Below, one piece after another: positions 48,449-56,600 of a stretch of DNA of 64,000 bases; positions within the stretch are counted from its first letter, which is position 1; the number at the start of each line of letters is the position of its first letter. Origin of the DNA: Isoperla grammatica (Eukaryota; Arthropoda; Insecta; Plecoptera; Perlodidae). Position numbers and translations under genes: made by a program. Location: positions 2,864,122 through 2,928,121 of the forward strand of contig OX246743.1 of NCBI GenBank assembly GCA_945910005.1, written 5' to 3'. A model generated the notes under the pieces. That model was given only the letters and a program-made list of their open reading frames with translations, was not told where the DNA came from and made no database searches.

Positions 48449-51400
48449 CTAGGTGGAGGGGAGCGTGACCAGTTTGTTGACTGGTCGAGTGTGAACCCCG
48501 GACGCCGTACGAACAGAGGCGACGCGGGAAACACCGTCACGACCGGGAAAGAGAGCTTCCACTCGGCCGATCGGCCAGGAAAGGGGGGAAGTAGATGCCG
48601 AGAGTGAGAATACGACATCTCCTACTTTGAGGTTAGGACTACCACGAACCCACTTGTTCCTTTGCATTAAAGTGTTGAGGTACTCCGAGCTCCAGCGGTT
48701 CCAAAACGATTGATGAATTTGCCGAACACGGTGCCAACGAGCAAGGGGTCTGACATTGACGTCAGGGTCAGAGAGGTGCTCGGGAGGAGCAAGCAAGGGA
48801 GCGCCTATCAGAAAGTGCCCGGGGCTGAGGTAGTCGACACCTTCGAGGGGGTCCGCGGAGGGGGCGCATAGAGGGCGGCTGTTGAGCACGGCTTCAATGC
48901 GTGCAAAGAGGGTGGCATATTCTTCATGTGTAAGGGAGCTGTCTCCAATGAGACGATACAATAAAGACTTCGCGGATTTTACCACCGCCTCCCAGAGGCC
49001 TCCGAAGTTAGGAGCGTAGGGAGGATTGAAGTGCCAGTGGACTTGGCGGACGGCGAGAGCACTGAAGAGGGGTTCTTCCGCGCGAGAGAGAAAGTCGTGC
49101 ACTTCACGCAGATGTCTGGCTGCTCCCACGTAGTTCCGCCCGCAGTCGGAGTACACATGAGCAGGAAGGCCTCGCCGAGAAAGAAAACGATCGAAGCAGG
49201 CCAGGAAAGCTTCGGTGGATAGCTCAGATACCATCTCCAAGTGCACCGCTTTGGTAGCCATGCATACGAACACGCACAAGTAACCTTTGGTGAGTGGTGC
49301 GTTCCGACGCATGCTGGTTTTGACCATGAAGGGCCCGGCAAAGTCAGTCCCGACATGGGAGAAGACCCTGGAGCACTGCACGCGAGGGGCGGGAAGATCA
49401 GCCATCTGAGGTTGCAAGGGCTTTGCACGGAACTTGTGGCACGAGAGGCAACGATGGATGCGCTGTCGAAGCAAGCCACGCAGAGACACGATCCAATAAA
49501 GTTGTTGAATCAGCGCTTGAACAGTTCTAGGGCCGGAATGGAGAGAAATCTTGTGGTAGTGATCGCAAATGAGTACCGACAAGTGCGCCTCCTTAGGGAG
49601 AAGGAGGGGGTGACGAGCTTCTTCAGCAAGGGAAGAATGACGTAGTCTACCGCCCACCCTGAGAAACCCGGAGGGGTCGAGAAAGGGCTTGAGAGAAGCG
49701 AGCTTGGAGGATACTTGACGCTCTTGGCTCAGCTGGCGAATTTCCGGGGCGTAAAAGTGATGTTGAGTGAGACGTAGAAAGAGATCCAGAGCGTCCTTGA
49801 GCTCGAGTGGAGTGACAGTACCACGGAGAGGGGAAGCATGTGAGCGTCTCGCGAGAAGGAGGCGAGCGAAGCGAAACGCCCAGGCGAACACACGCTGTGC
49901 TTTAAGAAGTGTGGAGTATTTCCGGAAGTTCTCTAGCAGAGGGTCCAAAGCGTCGACGTGCGCTACGAATGCGTGTACTGAAGGCTTCAGTTCGGGCAAC
50001 TCCTCACAGGAGTCGAATGAGGGTGATGTCCGAGACCACAACTCTTGAACAGCATGCAGGAAGTTGGGACCAGAGAGCCACAGAGGGTGCTCAAGGAGCT
50101 GAGTCGGGGTCAAACCACGAGATGCGCAATCGGCAGGGTTTTCTGCGGACGATACGTGATGCCAGTCGACAGGAGAAGTGCTCTCAAGCACCTCAACGAC
50201 GCGGTTGGCGACGAAGGTCTTGAGGCGATGAGGGGGAGTGGACAGCCAGGCAAGCACGATTCGTGAGTCGGTGAAGAGATGAACAGAGCTTGAGACGAGG
50301 GGGAGCAGCGAGGGCAAGGTGTCACGTAGCAAACGAGTGAGCAGGAGAGCAGCCGATAGTTCCAGTTTCGGAATAGTCAGGGGTTTAACTGGGGCGACCT
50401 TGCTTTTCGCGCGCACGAGACGAACTTCACAGGTGGAAGGGCTGGTCTGTGATTGCAGATACAGCACAGCTGCGTAGGCTTTCTCGGAGGCGTCGCAGAA
50501 GCCGACGACACGATGAGAGTGGCCAACACGAGGGAAGGCGCGAGGGACATGAAAGTTGGCAAGGGCGGGAACTTCAGCGACTGCCGAGAGCCTTTCGTGA
50601 GAGAGATGATCGGGAAGCGTATCATCCCACTGCACCTGGGACAGCCATAGTTGTTGGAGGAAGATCTTCATTGAGCAAACGAAGGGTGTGAGAAACCCCA
50701 GGGGATCGAAGATGCGTGCGATGTAGGACAATGCCGTACGTTTTGTGACAGTTCCTTGGAAAGGTACGGTGAGAAAAGAGAAATCATCCGAGTTGGAGCT
50801 CCACAGTAGGCCGAGGATCTTGATGCCTTCATCTTCGTTAGAGAACACGAGTGGAGTCTCGAGATGGTCTTCAGGTAGAGTGGCCAAAGCAATACGATTG
50901 TTGCTCGCCCACTTACGAAGCTCGAAGCCGCCGCGCGCAAGGAGAGCTTGCAACTGTTTCTGGAGGGCGATGGCTTCAGAGAGATTTTCAGCGCCAGACA
51001 CGATGTCATCTATGTAGGTATGCGACGTGAGGGCATGTGCAGCCAGAGGGAACTGTTCTCCTTCGTCACGCACCAGTTGCTGCAAAACACGTTGGGCTTG
51101 GAAGGCAGAGGGGGTTAGCCCGTACGTGACTGTGTTGAGCTCGTATTCTAGGACGGGAGAACTGGGGGAAGGTCGCCAAAAAATGTGTTGGACGGCCCGA
51201 TCCGAGGAGCTGACAAGGATCTGGCGATACATTTGACGGATGTCCGCACAGATGACGATAGAATGGGTTCGGAAAGAAGTGATTACACTGGAGAGGTCAC
51301 GTTGGAGTTTCGGTCCACTGAGTAGGAGTTGGTTCAGAGAGACGCCATCTTGGTCCGGTGAAGAGGCGTTAAAAACAACTCTCAGCTTGGTACTGGAGCT

Positions 51401-53710
51401 CGTGAGTTTGTGGACACAGTGGTGTGGAATGATATAGCTGGCAGGGGAAGAGACGTGCTGCATATGCTGGGCATGTTCATAGTCTTGCATGAACACTTGA
51501 TAAGCAGCGTTGTGCTGAGGGTTGCGTCGCAAACGTCGCTCTAAACTCAGGTAGCTCTGGAGTGCGGCCTCACGGTTGCTTCCGAGTGAGGGACGTGACG
51601 GTTTGAAGGGAAGAGCTACTGAGTAGCGTCCACACGCGTCACGTGAGTGGGTGTCCTTGAAGTGACGTTCACACCATTGATCTTCAGGATCTTCTTCAGG
51701 GGGACGAGGAACTTCTTCTACCTCCCAGAATAAGCGCAAGTTGCGCTCGAGGCTAGAGGAACACACAAAGAGAGAGACAGGAGGGTCGGAAGGTGGTTCC
51801 TTGGACTGAGTTGGTCCCATGACAACCCAGCCAAACATGGTGTTGAAGGCCGTAGGGTTGTTGCCGCGGATCGTGTCACCTGACCTATTCAAGATTTCGG
51901 GGTAGAGATCGGCACCCAGCAGAAAGTCTACTCGGTCCGGGGAGCAGAAACGGTTGTCTGCAAGACACATTCCTTGGAAACGTTGGAAAACGTCACAGGA
52001 TACTTCACTGGTCGGCAGGTGACTGGTTACGTTCGGTAGAACAAGAGCGCGAACCATGAGTGTTTTGAGAGAGGAGAGGCGCGAGGTAATGGAGCACTGT
52101 ACAGTGCCACGTGCTTGAGTAGCAGCAAGGCCTATCCCCGATAACTCGAAGTGTGTAGGTTCAACTTTCAGGCCCAGCTTCCTGACCAGCGACTGAGATA
52201 TGGCAGAGACTTGCGAGCCGGGATCCAGCACTGCGCGAAAGGGTTGAAATTGTCCGTGAGAATCTTGAATGAGAGCGCGTGCGGTGCCTAACAGCACAGT
52301 AGGTTGGCTGCGCGTGGTGTCTCGGAGATGACAGGAGAGAACGCGATTCGAGGAACCGGCTTCTTGAGAGGATGAGCTGACGTCATGAGAGGGATTGACG
52401 TCACGATCTAAGGGAACACTGCCATATGAATTGTCCTGGTACGCGGAAGTACTCGTGGAGTGTAAAAAAGAGTGATGATGCTTACTTCCGCAGGTGGAGC
52501 AGGCGTTCTTTGAATTACACTGCGACTTCATGTGAGCGCCGAGACAATTGAAACAGCGTCGCAATTGGCGCAAGGTGTGATACTTGTCATCAATGGATTG
52601 CTTGCGGAATGTCTCACACTTATAAAGCGTGTGACAAGATTTACACACGGGGCAAGATGAATTGGCGTCGGAGCGCGAGGGTTCAGAGCGCTCACGTCCC
52701 GAGCCAGAAGAGGGGGTGGCTTCTTTAGTAGCGATAAATGAATTCAGTTTCTTCACAGGGGAAGAAACCTTGGTAGGACTGGCAATAGGTTTACCTACAG
52801 AGCATAATTCGAACGTGCGTGACTGTTCTTCGATAAATTCTATCACCGAACTGTAATTAGGAGTAGTGTGGGAAGACTGTTTGTTCTCGAATGCTTTACG
52901 AGTTGAACTGTCGAGCTTAGCCAAGGTCAACGAGAGTAACAAAAAATCACCTAGGTCGGGTAATTCTAATGCTTTCAATGCATCAATCGCGTTACGATGC
53001 ACGCTGAGAAAACTTTGCAAGCTAGCATGTGACGCAGATTTCAGAGGTGTGAAGTCCAGCAGTTGCTGCACATACAAACTAGCCAGCAAACGTTTATTCT
53101 GATAACGGGATATCAGCGCCTGAAAGGCGAGAGGGTAGTTTTCATTGGAGATTTGAAAACCGGAAATAGTAGTCAGAGCAGCGCCTGACAACGAAGTTCT
53201 CAAGTAATGAAACTTTTGTATGTTGTCGAGTGAATCATTTCCGTCAATTAGGGATTTGAAAAGAGAATAAAATTCGGTCCATTGCGAAATATCTCCCGAG
53301 AAATTGGGAAGATCGATTGTGGGTAGATTAATATAATTCTTAGGAGAAGCTGTAGCCACATCCGCGGGTGTAGCGCTATTTTCACTAAGTTTGACAGCAG
53401 CAAGAAAACGAGATTGTGCTGCGTACAAAACTGTCTCAAAACTTTCAAACACCTTGTCAACTTCGACGGGTTTAGCAGGAGCAGTAAGTTGTGAATTTAT
53501 GGCCGCGATGGCCAATTGTATCTGCTGAAAACTCGAGTCAAATGTCGACAACTTCTCGAACCTAGGCCTATTTAAGTGTAGGTTATCAGGTGTTAAATTA
53601 GCGAAGGCTTTGTACGTACGTTGGACAGACGCAAAAATGACTTCGCGCTGAGCAACAAGCTTTTCTTGTTCAGAAACAAGATCATCCATAATGAACAGAG
53701 GGGAAAACAC
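48449..53710 (-). CDS. BEL/Pao gag-pol polyprotein, intact (1753 aa)
   Basis: A single frame encodes the proteins that package, process, copy and integrate the element. Approximate positions: N-terminal gag (1-330) with LPTIDLPNFSGDISQWTEF near 140; cysteine/histidine clusters at 353-418 (CPVCKSC, CFNCLGAHMKSQC); aspartic protease with VLDPGSQVS near 495; reverse transcriptase with CADIRQMYRQI near 820 and the catalytic YIDD near 900; RNase H with FCDASEKAYA near 1073, KLELSAA near 1117 and TDSRIVLAW near 1148; integrase with an HHCC zinc site (HYHKISLH...CLSCH, 1383-1420) and the DDE residues in GTDFAG (1455), YSDCGRN (1520) and GLWEAV (1573). Met8 (MDDLVSEQ) is an equally plausible start. 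No stop or frameshift is present. The protease core has proline where D-[ST]-G is usual. Other frames across this region are shadows. Confidence 0.95.
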   Translation of the reverse strand: MFSPLFIMDDLVSEQEKLVAQREVIFASVQRTYKAFANLTPDNLHLNRPRFEKLSTFDSSFQQIQLAIAAINSQLTAPAKPVEVDKVFESFETVLYAAQSRFLAAVKLSENSATPADVATASPKNYINLPTIDLPNFSGDISQWTEFYSLFKSLIDGNDSLDNIQKFHYLRTSLSGAALTTISGFQISNENYPLAFQALISRYQNKRLLASLYVQQLLDFTPLKSASHASLQSFLSVHRNAIDALKALELPDLGDFLLLSLTLAKLDSSTRKAFENKQSSHTTPNYSSVIEFIEEQSRTFELCSVGKPIASPTKVSSPVKKLNSFIATKEATPSSGSGRERSEPSRSDANSSCPVCKSCHTLYKCETFRKQSIDDKYHTLRQLRRCFNCLGAHMKSQCNSKNACSTCGSKHHHSFLHSTSTSAYQDNSYGSVPLDRDVNPSHDVSSSSQEAGSSNRVLSCHLRDTTRSQPTVLLGTARALIQDSHGQFQPFRAVLDPGSQVSAISQSLVRKLGLKVEPTHFELSGIGLAATQARGTVQCSITSRLSSLKTLMVRALVLPNVTSHLPTSEVSCDVFQRFQGMCLADNRFCSPDRVDFLLGADLYPEILNRSGDTIRGNNPTAFNTMFGWVVMGPTQSKEPPSDPPVSLFVCSSSLERNLRLFWEVEEVPRPPEEDPEDQWCERHFKDTHSRDACGRYSVALPFKPSRPSLGSNREAALQSYLSLERRLRRNPQHNAAYQVFMQDYEHAQHMQHVSSPASYIIPHHCVHKLTSSSTKLRVVFNASSPDQDGVSLNQLLLSGPKLQRDLSSVITSFRTHSIVICADIRQMYRQILVSSSDRAVQHIFWRPSPSSPVLEYELNTVTYGLTPSAFQAQRVLQQLVRDEGEQFPLAAHALTSHTYIDDIVSGAENLSEAIALQKQLQALLARGGFELRKWASNNRIALATLPEDHLETPLVFSNEDEGIKILGLLWSSNSDDFSFLTVPFQGTVTKRTALSYIARIFDPLGFLTPFVCSMKIFLQQLWLSQVQWDDTLPDHLSHERLSAVAEVPALANFHVPRAFPRVGHSHRVVGFCDASEKAYAAVLYLQSQTSPSTCEVRLVRAKSKVAPVKPLTIPKLELSAALLLTRLLRDTLPSLLPLVSSSVHLFTDSRIVLAWLSTPPHRLKTFVANRVVEVLESTSPVDWHHVSSAENPADCASRGLTPTQLLEHPLWLSGPNFLHAVQELWSRTSPSFDSCEELPELKPSVHAFVAHVDALDPLLENFRKYSTLLKAQRVFAWAFRFARLLLARRSHASPLRGTVTPLELKDALDLFLRLTQHHFYAPEIRQLSQERQVSSKLASLKPFLDPSGFLRVGGRLRHSSLAEEARHPLLLPKEAHLSVLICDHYHKISLHSGPRTVQALIQQLYWIVSLRGLLRQRIHRCLSCHKFRAKPLQPQMADLPAPRVQCSRVFSHVGTDFAGPFMVKTSMRRNAPLTKGYLCVFVCMATKAVHLEMVSELSTEAFLACFDRFLSRRGLPAHVYSDCGRNYVGAARHLREVHDFLSRAEEPLFSALAVRQVHWHFNPPYAPNFGGLWEAVVKSAKSLLYRLIGDSSLTHEEYATLFARIEAVLNSRPLCAPSADPLEGVDYLSPGHFLIGAPLLAPPEHLSDPDVNVRPLARWHRVRQIHQSFWNRWSSEYLNTLMQRNKWVRGSPNLKVGDVVFSLSASTSPLSWPIGRVEALFPGRDGVSRVASVRTASGVHTRPVNKLVTLPST

Positions 53711-53988
53711 AAGAAATTATGAAGGAAAAACGAGAGAAATCCGTCAACACAAGCAGTGTTATATGTAAACCCAGCTGAATGTAGTTGAGCTCACTGACCT
53801 TACTGTCACAACAACAAAGTGTATTGTTGAATACGTCACTTGTATGACGAGTTGCAGCGCGAGGGAAGAGAGTGACGTGTCCGCGCGGGACGACGCAACT
53901 GACGAGAGAAAAAATAAAGAAAATGATAAAGATAGCTTTGATTGATGGAATAACTGGCTGAAGATTCGGACGACGGAGGACCAAAAAC
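53711..53988 (-). other. 5' leader of the BEL/Pao element with primer-site-like motif
   Basis: This 278-bp leader lies between the 5' LTR and the gag start. Four bases inside the LTR edge the minus strand reads TTGGTCCTCCG (53974-53984), identical to the 11 bases beside the 5' LTR of the small element at 34137-34147. Beyond these 11 bases the match to a tRNA-Tyr complement stops, so the primer is uncertain. Confidence 0.55.
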
Positions 53989-54478
53989 TGTTAGCGCGGG
54001 GAAGTAGAGAGAAAAGATTGTATAATAAGAACTGAAAGTGGACTGTATATTTTGAAATGAACTTACCGAGAATGCAGTGAAGTGGAGAAGTGTGATGCCG
54101 AAGTGCAGAGACTAGCCTAGAAGTTTGCTAGGTAAAGAAAAGAATAAAGAACCCAGGGTTGAAAGGAGAAGAAAGAAAGAGTAAGAAAAACGCCTCAAGA
54201 GAGGCTCGAACCACAAGCAGCAGCGGGTAGATTAAGTTGAGCTCGACGCTCGGAGTCAGCAAGCGGTTCGAAGGAGAGATGACACTCGTACGAGCCGTGC
54301 GAGAGATGAAACCAGAATGGGGACTGCACATTGCAGCTCAAACACGAAAACATGCATACGTCACAAGGGGAGGGGAAATCGAGATAAGAGCGAAGGGCGT
54401 AGAAGGACGTGACGTAAACAACCGGAAGAGACTTAAACCTATATATGAAATTACAAACTAGAGAGGTAGGCGCGAACA
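53989..54478 (-). repeat. 5' LTR of the BEL/Pao element (490 bp)
   Basis: Direct repeat of 47845-48334 at an offset of 6144, same length, one visible substitution. It should hold the promoter; TATATAT at 54440-54446 is a candidate TATA box. Confidence 0.95.
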
Positions 54479-54602
54479 AAGTATTTTAAAAGATTATACG
54501 AAAAGGTGTTTTAAAAATGAACTATTAGAGAAGAACCAAATCGAAATTTGGATTTCTGGAGAGAAAAATAAAAACGCGAAAAAAAAATAAAGTTTACCCC
54601 CT

Positions 54603-54723
54603 GGCTAAGTAACTTTACTGCAGTTGGTTGTGGTATACCCAACCCCCGTAGTAGCTTACGACGGCTTAGTAACTTTACTGCAGTTGGTTGTGGTATACCC
54701 AACCCCCGTAGTAGCTTACGACG
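54603..54723. repeat. 60-bp tandem duplication
   Basis: Two adjacent 60-bp copies from GGCT(A/T)AGTAACTTTACTGC to GTAGCTTACGACG, differing at one base. The minus strand is open through both copies (a 20-residue repeat, RRKLLRGLGIPQPTAVKLLS), within a 94-codon frame (54511-54795) that has no recognisable domain. Confidence 0.9.
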
Positions 54724-54724
54724 C

Positions 54725-55865
54725 GAACCTTTATGAGTGAATCCCAGACCTGTAGATGTCGCCATTCGTTCTGTGAGAAGACATTGTTCCAACATCTAAC
54801 GATCACAAATACAAACAATGACAATTGTCGGGTCAACCCTGGCGGTTTCAATGTCGGAACGGCTCCCGCAGGAGAGATTCACCGGAGATATACAGCCCGT
54901 TATATCTTATATCTTTTCCCTCTGATCCTTGCAGGATAACACATCCTTGACAGGACACTCCATCTCAAGGAACACTCTTGCCCAACTTATAATAACACAT
55001 CCTTCATGTCTTAACGCACGATACAACCGGAGTAATTCACCACAAATCACTTCCGTTCCTAAGTTTCTCTTCGCTAAGTTTTTTTTTTATTCATCTGAGG
55101 TGAAAATGACGGGAAATCTTTTTCAGTACAACGAGAAAGTTCTACATTAAAAATGTTGTGAGTGTAATAAAAATAAATTGCGCCATTATAAATGATTTAC
55201 ACTCCAAGTTGTCTTATGGGGTTGTAAAACGAATGCCTACATGTTTAGTCGTAAAACACGAGAGTAAAGATATGTTTGTGTAATTCCGGAAACATTAACG
55301 ACTTGCTAGGTGACTATTTACATACATTTACACGCACAAAACGTGTCATAACAGAATAAAGAAGTGAGGGTGGCAACTAGCAAGCGTGACCCCTGCTTGT
55401 TCGCGTCGTGTTGCTGTTGATGTGATGTCTTCACGCCGTTAATATACGAACACATTTCCCTTCGGGTGGCTGAGCCCGTTTCAAATTTCAGAATGTTATT
55501 AATTTTATATTTACTATCGCAAGTGTGAACTCCGTTTGAGTAAAATAGGTTAGAGCAGTGGGGGAGTTATTAAATCACATTTACGTCAAATGTAACGCAC
55601 ACTTACCAAGTTATTTGACAATGACGAACATTTTGTGTCGGAACGTCGCAATTCGATAACAATTAAGTCATACTTACTCGAGCATCGTAAAACTCTCTTA
55701 TAATAAACAGTTTCATTGATTGATATATTATATTATTTCTAGTATCAATATTCCATTAGTATAACATTTCTCTACTTGGATAGGTACTCATCTTTGTATA
55801 AGTGAATTTGTAATACTGTTTTGGCGTTACAAATTATAGATGTAAACTTAGTTAAATTTGATGTG
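54725..55865. other. Mostly AT-rich stretch, nothing convincing
   Basis: Two small plus-strand frames (54733-54939, 54929-55150) lack any recognisable feature. No element ends seen. Confidence 0.45.
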
Positions 55866-56044
55866 ATTGCCAATATAACTATGCACGTGCAATTGTAATT
55901 GTAATTGTAATTGTAATCTTGAACTAAGAGAAATGTAAAAATAAATTCAAATTATGTAAATGTAGTATGTAAAATGAAATGTAATGTAATGTAATGTAAT
56001 GATAATAGTAAAAATAAATTTGATGATGATGAAAAAAAAAAAAA
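55866..56044 (+). mobile_element. Possible 3' tail of a non-LTR element
   Basis: Short AT-rich tandem repeats (ATTGTA at 55891-55916 and GTAAT at 55981-56000) are followed by AATAAATTTGATGATGATG and an A-run at 56033-56044. Such an end (simple repeat plus poly-A) is typical of non-LTR retrotransposon 3' ends, and GATGATGATG recalls RTE-type tails. No protein-coding remnant is visible upstream. Confidence 0.3.
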
Positions 56045-56600
56045 TAGCCAACAACGTTTCAAAACTGCTCTTAAACAATTCTCTCTGAAAATGGATTCCA
56101 TTCTTTCATTCCGTACCAGAGTACTTGGATTTTTTTATAAAACTTACTTCCGGAAATCAAATAAATTATATTTACAGGATTGCATGCATATGGTAAATTG
56201 TATGTTATTTACATAATTTGTACGTTTAAAATGAGACGTTGTCTAAAATCGTTATATAAATGCAACATAACCAAATTAAATATATAATAATACTTTTAAA
56301 ACTGTTTAGTTGCTATATCATGTTACCTGTTGTATAATTATTGTATGTGTAAGCCTGTTCTGGACCTCATAAATGTATCAACGATTCAGTAACTGTCTTC
56401 AGACACGACTACGCTATATATTATGGAACTTTGTCTAACACAACACATGTATATGTTGACTATAGTGAAACAAGATCTCTTTGCAGATGATTCGAGTGAA
56501 ACTCAACACCAGCAATGCGACAGAATTACTAATAAACTAAAACACGTACCAACGTAACAAGTCTCATAACGACAACATAGCAGAATCCAATTGCGCTAAC
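56045..56600. other. AT-rich stretch, nothing convincing
   Basis: No supported gene. A weak acceptor-like CTTTGCAG near 56479 precedes a short open segment; see rejected items. Confidence 0.45.

Larger units (their letters stand above)
47845..54478 (-). mobile_element. Full-length BEL/Pao LTR retrotransposon
   Basis: A 6634-bp element is bounded by 490-bp LTRs and flanked by the 5-bp duplication AAGTA (47840-47844 and 54479-54483). It is read on the minus strand: 5' LTR 53989-54478, leader, one uninterrupted gag-pol frame, 3' LTR 47845-48334. The order gag, protease, reverse transcriptase, RNase H, integrase is that of BEL/Pao and Ty3 types; gag type, protease type and the integrase C-terminus point to BEL/Pao. 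No envelope-like frame follows. The almost identical LTRs and the unbroken frame indicate recent insertion and possible activity. Confidence 0.95.

Noticed and set aside
48979..53102. Additional frames antisense to or overlapping the BEL/Pao gag-pol
   Set aside because: Shadows of a GC-rich coding region; none shows a domain of its own.
56481..56560. Terminal exon after CTCTTTGCAG
   Set aside because: A short open stretch without domain or conservation information; chance acceptor in AT-rich sequence is likely.
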